Shown: positions 1 through 6,581, numbered from the stretch's first letter. The stretch: 9,233 nt of DNA from Bacteriovoracaceae bacterium UBA6144 (GCA_002435705.1 DIVA01000120.1:1-9233); one strand, 5' to 3'. The notes: a model not told the origin generated them from the letters alone. Numbers and translations: made by a program.

Positions 1-13
1 TTTCTCATCTTGA

Positions 14-37
14 TCCGAATGTCCGAAGACACTCGAA
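14..37 (-). other. RNA hairpin with C(UUCG)G tetraloop
   Basis: On the minus strand GAGTGTC (34-28) and GACATTC (23-17) pair around a TTCG loop closed by a C-G pair, with one G-U wobble inside. The stem can extend outward by a C-G, a U-G and a U-A pair to 37/14. C(UUCG)G is an exceptionally stable tetraloop common in structured rRNA precursors. No T-run follows, so it is not an intrinsic terminator. It more likely shapes the leader or spacer RNA. Confidence 0.6.
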
Positions 38-50
38 ACTTATCTCTATT

Positions 51-66
51 AAATTGTCAAAGAACA
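51..66 (-). promoter_or_regulatory. boxA-like rRNA antitermination motif
   Basis: The minus strand reads TGTTCTTTGACAATTT, very close to the boxA consensus (TGCTCTTTAACA) bound by NusB/NusE in rRNA leaders and 16S-23S spacers. It lies 93 bp downstream of the tRNA-Ala 3' end. The TTGACA within it has no acceptable -10 partner at 16-18 bp, so boxA is a better reading than a promoter. Confidence 0.6.
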
Positions 67-158
67 TAATTTTTTCGGAAGGCGTCGTTTGTAGCATTCA
101 GTTTTAAGTGCTGCAAGCAAAATCTCTAAAAAAATTTCACGATGACTTTTTTTGTTTT

Positions 159-234
159 TGGTGGAGATGACAGGGATCGAACCTGCGACCCTCAGAATGC
201 AAATCTGATGCTCTCCCAGCTGAGCTACACCCCC
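159..234 (-). tRNA. tRNA-Ala (anticodon UGC)
   Basis: The 76-nt minus-strand gene folds into a complete cloverleaf. The acceptor arms GGGGGTG and CATCTCC pair over seven positions and include the G3:U70 wobble that is the hallmark identity element of alanine tRNA. The D arm is GCTC/GAGC, the anticodon arm TCAGA/TCTGA carries the loop TTTGCAT, and the T arm is GCAGG/CCTGT with loop TTCGATC. The anticodon TGC lies at 201-199. Discriminator A73 is at 162 and the CCA end is encoded (161-159). tRNA-Ala(UGC) is the tRNA most often placed inside rRNA operons, which fits the boxA downstream. It has its own promoter-like sequence upstream, so it appears to be the first gene of its transcription unit. 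Confidence 0.97.
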
Positions 235-259
235 GCAAAACATATCGTCGTGAGGAGCA

Positions 260-288
260 AAGTTAATGATTCCGAAAGACAGTGTCAA
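260..288 (-). promoter_or_regulatory. Promoter for the tRNA-Ala / rRNA unit
   Basis: On the minus strand a perfect TTGACA (288-283) is followed after 17 bp by TAACTT (265-260), a weak -10 matching consensus at three positions. The start point would fall near 253, about 19 nt before the mature tRNA 5' end. The downstream bases (TGCTCCTCACG) are C/G-rich, as in discriminators of stringently controlled stable-RNA promoters. The -35 is convincing and the -10 is not, so the call rests largely on position. Confidence 0.5.
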
Positions 289-329
289 CGAGTTAGATAA
301 GAAATTTTTCGATGATTAGTATCAGAAAT

Positions 330-358
330 AAAAAAGGCAGCCGAAGCTGCCTTTTTTT
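330..358. terminator. Bidirectional intrinsic terminator
   Basis: A perfect 6-bp stem, GGCAGC (336-341) and GCTGCC (346-351), closes a CGAA loop. It is flanked by six A (330-335) on the left and seven T (352-358) on the right, so it has a U-tract on either strand. On the minus strand it begins 12 bp after the stop codon of the octahaem cytochrome gene and is its natural terminator. No plus-strand gene ends close by. Confidence 0.9.
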
Positions 359-363
359 CTCAA

Positions 364-3192
364 TCAATTCTTTAAAAGTGGTGTGGGATAGGAGCTGTTG
401 CCCCACTCCTGGATCAACTTGCGCAACGCGCGTATTTGTCGTTTTGGATCGTCTTCCAATACCCCTTCTGATGCAGAAATAGTTCCACCTTCCCAGAAAT
501 TCGGCATTGAAGTGTAGGGCATAATCTCAGTTGGATTCGTCAGCCACTTCTCAATCCAAGAAGGACGCAGGCGAAGTTTAGCATCTTTGAGAGCTGGAGC
601 CTGAGCTTCATCTTTTGTAAAACCAATTGTGTGACAGGTGGTACAAGCAAGCTCATTCCAAAGCTTCATTGCAGCTTCACGCTCACCAGCCTCCCACTCA
701 ACCTTGCCGAGATTTTCGAACGTTGGTTGCTCAGAATCAGCCTGAAAGTAAGCCACTATCTTATTCAACTCTTCATTAGAATAGTTAAATGACGGCATAC
801 GCACTTCAACGTAGGGACGAATTGTATGAACATTTTGAAGGAAATTATTAAACCAATCGGTTTGTACACGATGGCCTTGTTTTACAAGCCATGGCGGACC
901 ATAGTTTGGATCTTCAAAAGCTTTTGAAAGTTCACCGCCGTTGCCATCAATATTATGACAGCCTTGGCAGTTAAACTTATTCACAACTTTTTTGCCATCT
1001 TCAGCAATCTTCTCGTTAGCACTTAAAATTTTCTGACCACGCAGAGGAACTTTTGCATCAACAAGACCTAAGAGGTGAACCATAATTGATTCAATTTCCC
1101 AATCTTGAAGATAGAAGTTTGGCATTTTGTTAAGATCTTTGAATGGCTTAGGAACACCCAAATCCCAAATGCTCGGCTGCTTCAAATGCTGAGCGATCCA
1201 ACCCTGACGAGTGTGGGGGACTTGCTTTTGTTGACCAAATCCGAACTGCTCAACTGGCTTAGAGCCAACTTTTGTCAGTTCAGGACCAATCGGTGGAAGA
1301 TCAGCACTGAATCCATTGATGTTGTGACAGGAGTAACAACCATACTTTGAAATCGATCTTCTACCCAACTCAAGAGTTCTCTCTGAATCACTCATCCCTT
1401 CAAGTTTTTTCTTAGCGGTATCTAGTGTATCGAAAGCCGAGAAATAGTCTTGAACAAGGATTTCGTCACGAAGATTCTTATTTAAGCTTGGGAATGTGAG
1501 ACCAGCGAAAGCATCATTTTTAAGATTTAATAAATAAGCCGCAATGTCGTTAGCTTCCTGATCCGTTAAACGGAAAGAAGGCATGATCGTGTCTTCCTGA
1601 TAGTGGTTTGGTTTTTTAAGCCAAGACACCAACCAATCCGGATCAACTTTTGAGCCAGTACCCGTCAGATAAGTTCCTTTGCGGGCACCAACAGCGTTCC
1701 ATTTGTCATCGATACCTTCAACCATGTGGCATCCCACACAGCCAACTTTCTCAATAAGCTCTTTTCCTTTTGAAGTATTACCACCTTTGTAGGGAGCGTA
1801 AGGCTTATAAGGTTTTGCTTGATGAGCCAGATACTCCACCATGGCATTAACTTCAGCTTCGTTCTTTTTCATGTACTCAGGTGCCGAGTTATTAGCCTGC
1901 ATGAAAAAAGCTGGCATCTTTGATTTTGGGTTAAATGAATGAGGACTCCAGATCCAGTTCTTCATCCACTCTTTATTTGTTTTTGCAGTGATTTTTTCAA
2001 GAGAAGGACCTGGCTTTTCCAAATGATCCCAACCTTCAATCTTGTGGCATCCATAACAGCCATAGGTTTCAGTGAGCTCTTTACCTTTGTTCAGTTTATC
2101 AGCAAGCGGGATGCGCTCCACACCTTTGTGACACTTAATACACATACCTTCTGAGTACTGAAGAGGGAGCATGGGCTGAGGAACTTTGTGTGGCTCATGC
2201 CAGTGGTATTTTGCGATCCAATCTTTCTTTTGAGCCTCATTTTGAGGAATGTGTGCCGGTGAATTGAAATCATGTACACGATCACCTACTCCACCGTGAC
2301 ATGAGGTACAGCCAAAATCTTTAATAGGGTGAGCCGAATTCACACCAACGGCAAGCGTATCAAGCTTCGGGTGAGTTTTGTAAGGATTTGGTTGGTCTTC
2401 GTAGCCGGTACGGTCAATGAACACGTGACATGTCGTACAGCGATCAATTTTAGGGATCTGCTGGAAGTACATGTCATTGTTGTCATTAAGAATAACGTAC
2501 TGACGGATTTTAATTGTGGGGTCAAGAAAATCAATAAATGGAGCATTTCGGAGTGCCCAAAGTGGATTCTTCTCAGTGCGAGCCAGGCCAGCAACAAGAC
2601 GATCACGATCAGCGACTATAGATTTTACGTTTTTCTCAGCAACAGTTTTTGCCTCTTCAAGCTTTTTAAGATCAGCCATGTAGCCATCAAGCTCGCCAGT
2701 GAGAGCTTTGAGCTTATCTCGACCAGCATTTTCCCGAGCCTTATACTCATCAAATGTCTTTTTGTATTTCTTGGCTTCATCGAAGTGCTTCGCGGAGAGG
2801 GCGTGCTCGTATTTAAACTGCCACTCTCCTGACTGAGACCCCTGAACACCGTTGTACATATTTTGAACGTAAATGCGATTTTCAACGTCAGTGATCTTTT
2901 CTTTAATCTTACGAGTCGCAAGCTCGTTTTCTTCTAAGGCTTTTTCTGCTTGAACCAACTCTTCTTTTGCGGCAGAAAGTTTAGATGCATCAATCGTCCC
3001 TTCAACCTCTTTAACTTTCAAAGCGGTTACTTGGTTCTCAATATCCATCGCTTTAACCTGGACTGCTTTCCAAGGACGGATGTAGTCGTCTAAGACGACC
3101 CAAATCACAGTCAATAGAAGCAACACAGACAAGACCGCAAACACCTTATTTAGGTTGGATATATTGTAGGCCATTCCAGGTTCACGTTTCAT
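364..3192 (-). CDS. Octahaem c-type cytochrome with membrane anchor and coiled coil (bc complex subunit)
   Basis: A 942-residue protein, last gene of the bc-complex operon and the likely acceptor of electrons from the Rieske protein. A short cytoplasmic N-terminus leads into one membrane helix (about 17-35), then a charged Lys/Glu/Ala-rich coiled coil (about 44-210). Eight CXXCH haem sites start at C252, C295, C351, C379, C485, C619, C742 and C850. The first three lie close together in a His-rich region, resembling a multihaem domain. The last five each precede an MP(A/S/N)F motif (M426, M537, M690, M799, M896), as in class I cytochrome c with His/Met haem, implying five tandem monohaem domains. 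Start ATG 3192 has AAGGT at good spacing; Met7 has no comparable site. The gene begins 27 bp after the upstream stop and ends at a terminator. The final electron acceptor is not visible. Confidence 0.9.
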   Translation of the reverse strand: MKREPGMAYNISNLNKVFAVLSVLLLLTVIWVVLDDYIRPWKAVQVKAMDIENQVTALKVKEVEGTIDASKLSAAKEELVQAEKALEENELATRKIKEKITDVENRIYVQNMYNGVQGSQSGEWQFKYEHALSAKHFDEAKKYKKTFDEYKARENAGRDKLKALTGELDGYMADLKKLEEAKTVAEKNVKSIVADRDRLVAGLARTEKNPLWALRNAPFIDFLDPTIKIRQYVILNDNNDMYFQQIPKIDRCTTCHVFIDRTGYEDQPNPYKTHPKLDTLAVGVNSAHPIKDFGCTSCHGGVGDRVHDFNSPAHIPQNEAQKKDWIAKYHWHEPHKVPQPMLPLQYSEGMCIKCHKGVERIPLADKLNKGKELTETYGCYGCHKIEGWDHLEKPGPSLEKITAKTNKEWMKNWIWSPHSFNPKSKMPAFFMQANNSAPEYMKKNEAEVNAMVEYLAHQAKPYKPYAPYKGGNTSKGKELIEKVGCVGCHMVEGIDDKWNAVGARKGTYLTGTGSKVDPDWLVSWLKKPNHYQEDTIMPSFRLTDQEANDIAAYLLNLKNDAFAGLTFPSLNKNLRDEILVQDYFSAFDTLDTAKKKLEGMSDSERTLELGRRSISKYGCYSCHNINGFSADLPPIGPELTKVGSKPVEQFGFGQQKQVPHTRQGWIAQHLKQPSIWDLGVPKPFKDLNKMPNFYLQDWEIESIMVHLLGLVDAKVPLRGQKILSANEKIAEDGKKVVNKFNCQGCHNIDGNGGELSKAFEDPNYGPPWLVKQGHRVQTDWFNNFLQNVHTIRPYVEVRMPSFNYSNEELNKIVAYFQADSEQPTFENLGKVEWEAGEREAAMKLWNELACTTCHTIGFTKDEAQAPALKDAKLRLRPSWIEKWLTNPTEIMPYTSMPNFWEGGTISASEGVLEDDPKRQIRALRKLIQEWGNSSYPTPLLKN

Positions 3193-3219
3193 TTTTGCTA
3201 CCTTCGCTCGCGCAATTGA

Positions 3220-4296
3220 TTAGAGGTTCAATTCAAATTCTGGCATCGCTACGATGTACTTGAGGTTAATGAACCAACGTAAGTACATTTTAATCGGGAG
3301 ACTCGCCGCACTTAAGATCAAGAAGATCAAAAGGTAATAGCGAATAGTTCCCATATCTTTAAGGAATTTATGTCCCCATTTTTTTGTTATAATTGGAACA
3401 ATTCCTACCAAGTAAAAACCAGTCAAAAGGATTCCAAAAATTTCACGTAAAATGATATTTTTTGGGAGACCTGTATTAAAAAGCTTGATCCACATGATTT
3501 CTGAAAGGTTGATGTTATTTTCAGCCACAACTTTATGAGCATCCCAATATTCAAACGGACCATAGAAAGTCCAGTTAGGACCACGAAGGAATGTCCCTAC
3601 CTGAATGAGGAAAATCCATAGAACAATCCATCCAAACATAAATCCGGAAATAGCAAATTTTCTCTCTGCGAACGTAAAATACCCATTTCCTTTTGGATTA
3701 GTGTCAATAAAAGGAAGTAAAATGAGACCTACCAGAATAATTCCCGGCAATACAACCCCAGCCATCCAAGGGTCAAAGTACACAAGCATTTCCTGAAGCC
3801 CCAAAAAGTACCAAGGGGCTTTAGCTGGGTTTGGTGCCCATGTTGGATTAGCCGGTTCCTCGAGTGGAGCTTTGAAGAAGATTGCCCACACAATTAGGAA
3901 AACGGTACAGGCTATCCCTGCAAATAGCTCAGTATAAACAAGATTGGGCCAAGCCCAAACTTTTTCACGATTTTCAGGTGTTCCTTCAAGAGGACCTTCA
4001 CCTGCAGCGATTCTCTTATCGTTCTCGACACCTTTATGGATAGCAAACCACCATGACCAGAGAACGACAGCGTTCAGAATAATAATTGGAATATTATCAG
4101 GCAGACTAATAACAGAGAAAAAGACGGGGTCAGTGAGCATCCAGCCGAAGATGACCAAAATGGACACTAAGCTGATGAGACCGAATTTTTTCGAGCCCAC
4201 GATATCTGGACGTTTTACTGTGAAGAAGAAAAACGCCATAACTCCTGTAAAAGAGTAAAGCGGCGACGAGAGATAATTGATAAATTCTTTAATCAT
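3220..4296 (-). CDS. Cytochrome b C-terminal subunit (subunit IV-like, enlarged)
   Basis: A 358-residue membrane protein corresponding to the C-terminal half of cytochrome b (PetD/subunit IV), which supplies part of the quinol-oxidising Qo site. The core (about 114-200) aligns by eye with PetD: AWPN at 115-118, an EEPANP segment at 146-151, then the Qo motif. There the usual PEWY reads APWY (A160, P161, W162, Y163), so the catalytic Glu is Pro. I count about eight membrane helices: 12-26, 38-60, 69-87, 121-142, 178-198, 213-237, 280-303 and 318-338. PetD has three in about 160 residues, so three extra helices precede the core and about two follow it. Start ATG 4296 has AAGGA five bases upstream and lies 20 bp after the cytochrome b stop. 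No CXXCH is present. Confidence 0.88.
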   Translation of the reverse strand: MIKEFINYLSSPLYSFTGVMAFFFFTVKRPDIVGSKKFGLISLVSILVIFGWMLTDPVFFSVISLPDNIPIIILNAVVLWSWWFAIHKGVENDKRIAAGEGPLEGTPENREKVWAWPNLVYTELFAGIACTVFLIVWAIFFKAPLEEPANPTWAPNPAKAPWYFLGLQEMLVYFDPWMAGVVLPGIILVGLILLPFIDTNPKGNGYFTFAERKFAISGFMFGWIVLWIFLIQVGTFLRGPNWTFYGPFEYWDAHKVVAENNINLSEIMWIKLFNTGLPKNIILREIFGILLTGFYLVGIVPIITKKWGHKFLKDMGTIRYYLLIFLILSAASLPIKMYLRWFINLKYIVAMPEFELNL

Positions 4297-4316
4297 ATCA
4301 TTCCTTGATTTCGCTC

Positions 4317-5099
4317 TTAGAGGGGAGCGGAAATTCCTCCGTCTTTTCTAACACGCCAGAAGTGAACAGCTATCAAAACCGCAACAACTAGAGGGATAAA
4401 TACGCAATGAAGAATGTAAAAACGAAGTAGCGCAGCTTCACCAACGAAGCGGCCACCAAGAAGTTGGAAACGAACGTCGTTTTTATCAGACACCATAACG
4501 AAGTCACCAATCTGAGCGAGAGCCGCACCAGGTCCACCATGACCCAAGAATGGAGTCGCTTTCGCCATGTTCGATCCTACGGTGATAGCCCAAATAGCGA
4601 GCTGATCCCAAGGTAAGAGATAACCTGTGAATGAGAGAAGAAGTGTGAGTACGAGAAGAATAACTCCGACGCCCCAGTTGAACTCACGAGGTGGTTTGTA
4701 TGATCCAGTCATGAAGACTCGGAACATGTGAATCCAAACAGTGATAACCATCAAGTGAGCACCCCAGCGGTGAAGCTCACGCATAATCCCTAGAGGAACG
4801 TGTTCACGAAGACCAATAATATCTGTAAAAGCATACTCAGCCGTAGGGCGGTAATAGAACATCAAGAGAACACCGGTCACAGTTAAGGCCAAAAATACGA
4901 AAAATGTGAGTCCACCCATACACCATGTATAACCAAGCTGAACGCCTGATTTCTTAAGCTTGATTGGATGGAGATGTAGAAAAACGTTACCTGCAACTAC
5001 TGCGGCACGATTTCTAGCGTTATTGGGTGGCCCGTGACGAAAAATTGATTTCCATACTTGGGTGTTTGCTACTTTATCTGCAAAACTTTGCTCAGACAT
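4317..5099 (-). CDS. qcrB: Cytochrome b6-like N-terminal subunit of a cytochrome bc complex
   Basis: A 260-residue, four-helix protein binding both b haems of a quinol:cytochrome c reductase. The His ligand pairs have canonical spacing: H110 and H124 (13 between) in helix 2, H231 and H246 (14 between) in helix 4. PWDQ (163-166) of the Qo region follows helix 3. Length and C-terminus (RKDGGISAPL) match plastid cytochrome b6, so cytochrome b is split at the same point as in b6f-type complexes. Cys60 in WCMGG lies 24 residues ahead of RPT, as does Cys35 of b6, which binds haem ci/cn covalently. An insertion of about 20 residues sits between PWDQ and helix 4 (about 185-220), and the N-terminus is some 25 residues longer than in b6. 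The gene starts 16 bp after the Rieske stop, preceded by a GAGG-type ribosome binding site. Confidence 0.93.
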   Translation of the reverse strand: MSEQSFADKVANTQVWKSIFRHGPPNNARNRAAVVAGNVFLHLHPIKLKKSGVQLGYTWCMGGLTFFVFLALTVTGVLLMFYYRPTAEYAFTDIIGLREHVPLGIMRELHRWGAHLMVITVWIHMFRVFMTGSYKPPREFNWGVGVILLVLTLLLSFTGYLLPWDQLAIWAITVGSNMAKATPFLGHGGPGAALAQIGDFVMVSDKNDVRFQLLGGRFVGEAALLRFYILHCVFIPLVVAVLIAVHFWRVRKDGGISAPL

Positions 5100-5115
5100 G
5101 TCTCGCCTCGCCTAT

Positions 5116-5619
5116 TTAAACGTCGATAAAGGCTTCTGGATTCGTCCATTCGCCCTTCTCGTAACGGTATACTTTGGTTTTATCAACAATCACTTTACCC
5201 TCTGGGTTTAGTGAAACTTTGTATCTTTCAAGTGGACGAGGGGCTGGACCTTCAAAGTTGATTCCATTGGCATAGTATCCAGAGCCATGACATGGGCACT
5301 TAAATTTATTTTCAGCAGGAAGCCACGTGGGAATACAACCGAGGTGAGTACAAATGTTTGAGAGAGCAACGAATTTGCCATCTTTTTTATAAATCCAAAC
5401 ACCAAAACCGTTCTTCCATCTTTCATCAACTCCCTCGGGATATTGGTCAGGAAATCCCGCAATGAAATCCATCGCAGGCTCAAACACAACATTGGGATAG
5501 AGGTAACGAAAAACAAAACTTAACAATCCAGAAACAGCTGCTCCAAAGGTTATCCAGCCTACAGCAAGAAAACTAAAGAATTCGCGGCGATTTAAACTGG
5601 TTTTTAATTCTTCACTCAT
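5116..5619 (-). CDS. qcrA: Rieske [2Fe-2S] iron-sulfur protein of the bc complex
   Basis: A 167-residue protein that takes the first electron from quinol at the Qo site and passes it to the cytochrome c subunit. Box I is CTHLGC (C90-C95) and box II CPCHGSGY (C108-Y115). By homology the cluster ligands are C90, H92, C108 and H111, with a C95-C110 disulfide. Ser113 and Tyr115 occupy the positions whose hydrogen bonds raise the cluster potential. The N-terminus has a twin-arginine motif (NRREFF, R11-R12) before one hydrophobic helix (about 16-38), typical of Tat-exported Rieske proteins that keep the helix as an anchor. Start ATG 5619 has GGAG nine bases upstream. It is the first gene of the operon, with a promoter about 75 bp upstream of the start codon. 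Confidence 0.95.
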   Translation of the reverse strand: MSEELKTSLNRREFFSFLAVGWITFGAAVSGLLSFVFRYLYPNVVFEPAMDFIAGFPDQYPEGVDERWKNGFGVWIYKKDGKFVALSNICTHLGCIPTWLPAENKFKCPCHGSGYYANGINFEGPAPRPLERYKVSLNPEGKVIVDKTKVYRYEKGEWTNPEAFIDV

Positions 5620-5652
5620 GAGTGAAAACTCCGAACAAATTGGTTTAGCGAT

Positions 5653-5672
5653 GGATTAATCCAAAGCTTTGG
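5653..5672. repeat. Two overlapping palindromes in the bc operon leader
   Basis: GGATTAATCC (5653-5662) and CCAAAGCTTTGG (5661-5672) are both perfect palindromes and share the CC at 5661-5662. They lie about 15-35 bp downstream of the predicted start point of the bc operon transcript. They could be an operator or a small leader hairpin. No T-run follows, so this is not a terminator. No known regulator site is recognised. Confidence 0.4.
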
Positions 5673-5694
5673 GGACCTAAAGGGGATGAGGCTC

Positions 5695-5723
5695 ATTATG
5701 GGTGCAAAGTTCTATTTTTTCAA
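5695..5723 (-). promoter_or_regulatory. Sigma70-type promoter of the bc complex operon
   Basis: On the minus strand TTGAAA (5723-5718) and CATAAT (5700-5695) each match the consensus at five of six positions and are separated by an optimal 17 bp. The start point would lie near 5688, giving a leader of about 69 nt before the Rieske ATG. The -35 and part of the spacer lie inside the last codons of the HEAT-repeat gene, so the bc operon can be transcribed independently of it, while read-through from that gene also remains possible. Confidence 0.65.
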
Positions 5724-6581
5724 TAGGTTTAGGACCTGTTTGGCTTTTGTGCTCACTTGAATGTTGGAATCTTTTTCGACTAGATTTCGCACCAAGTTAG
5801 ACAATTCGACTGCTGAGGCTTTTTCAATATGAGATAAAACATTAAGTTTCAAAACTTCAGCTTGAGAACCATTTAATTGTCCGGCAGAAAACTGATCATA
5901 GGGCAGCGCAAAAATCTCTTCAATTATTCTGACTGATTCCAATGGATTATAATAAATCAAAGCCGTTGCTGCAGCATACCTAACCATTCTCTCTGACGCT
6001 CCCATGAGTGGTTTTATAATTAACTCGCCGCCCTCAATCCTGTGCGTCGCCATAGTAAAAATGATGGCCTGCTTAATACCTTCGTCAGAAGTTGTGATGA
6101 GTTGATTTTTGAGGTTATCCCAATCGATTTTTGAATCTTTTGACAAATTACCGAGACCTACTATTGCGTTAAACTTAACCTGCGGATCTTCATCATTCAC
6201 AGCTTGGTTCATGAGTTCAGCAGATTGCGGATGCTTGAGGGTTCCTAAGGCAAGCACTACAAAATTACGAGTCCTAGCGTCAATACTCTGCTTATAAACT
6301 TGGATCAAGTTTTCAACAACCCAAGGCACATCCTGAGGAGGAATTTTTGATGAGGCCAGATACTTTGATAACTCATAGGCTGCAACCCAACGATTTCCAA
6401 AAGTCTTTGAATTTAATTCAGCCACAAGGTCTCTATGATTTTTTCCGGTGGATAGCATTTTTGTTACACCAAATATGATCAAGGCACCTACTAAAACAAT
6501 AGCGATAGGAACAGCTATTCCAGAAAGTGGAGATTTATCTAATAATTTCTTTGTTGGTGCTGGCGATTTTTCATCGGACAT
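5712..6581 (-). CDS. Membrane-anchored HEAT-repeat protein
   Basis: A 289-residue protein: about 18 Lys-rich residues, one membrane helix (about 20-42), then an alpha-helical solenoid to the end. HEAT-like helices with conserved small and hydrophobic positions can be seen around 62-76, 102-116, 133-147, 167-180, 198-211, 242-255 and 273-287. Positive charges before the helix predict that the repeats face the periplasm. HEAT repeats are protein-binding scaffolds, so the sequence shows no enzyme activity. Start ATG 6581 is chosen because AAGGA sits seven bases upstream; an in-frame TTG at 6614 would add 11 residues without a better site. It lies upstream of the Rieske gene on the same strand with 92 bp between them, so a role in assembling or docking the bc complex is possible but only inferred. 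No terminator separates the two. Confidence 0.8.
   Translation of the reverse strand: MSDEKSPAPTKKLLDKSPLSGIAVPIAIVLVGALIIFGVTKMLSTGKNHRDLVAELNSKTFGNRWVAAYELSKYLASSKIPPQDVPWVVENLIQVYKQSIDARTRNFVVLALGTLKHPQSAELMNQAVNDEDPQVKFNAIVGLGNLSKDSKIDWDNLKNQLITTSDEGIKQAIIFTMATHRIEGGELIIKPLMGASERMVRYAAATALIYYNPLESVRIIEEIFALPYDQFSAGQLNGSQAEVLKLNVLSHIEKASAVELSNLVRNLVEKDSNIQVSTKAKQVLNLLKK

Larger units (their letters stand above)
1..158 (-). other. Probable rRNA leader or spacer downstream of tRNA-Ala
   Basis: This non-coding stretch follows the tRNA-Ala gene in its direction of transcription. It contains a boxA-like motif and then a stable UUCG-capped hairpin, and it has no terminator after the tRNA. That order (tRNA-Ala, boxA, structured RNA) is the one known from bacterial rRNA operons, where boxA precedes 16S or 23S. 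No recognisable 16S or 23S sequence is inside the window, so the rRNA gene itself is inferred to start beyond position 1. Confidence 0.55.

Noticed and set aside
55..60. TTGACA on the minus strand as a promoter -35 for the rRNA
   Set aside because: There is no -10-like hexamer 16-18 bp downstream, and the surrounding TGTTCTTTGACAATTT is better explained as boxA.
49..288. A 79-codon minus-strand open frame across the tRNA
   Set aside because: It is a translation of the tRNA-Ala gene and its flanks, a well-known false protein call; the cloverleaf explains the sequence.
2329..2832. A 167-codon plus-strand open frame
   Set aside because: It lies antisense within the octahaem cytochrome gene, over the coiled coil and first haem sites; the minus-strand frame has clear family motifs and this one has none.
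3172..3174. Met7 as the start of the octahaem cytochrome
   Set aside because: The first ATG at 3192 has AAGGT at suitable spacing; Met7 has only a weak purine run upstream.
3944..4258. A 104-codon plus-strand open frame opposite the cytochrome b C-terminal gene
   Set aside because: Its translation has no recognisable domain, and the opposite strand encodes a clear membrane protein throughout.
364..5619. The operon as Alternative Complex III or a photosynthetic b6f complex
   Set aside because: There is no NrfD-like or molybdopterin/iron-sulfur subunit for ACIII, and no cytochrome f or small Pet subunits for b6f; the Rieske protein and bis-His cytochrome b define a bc-type complex.
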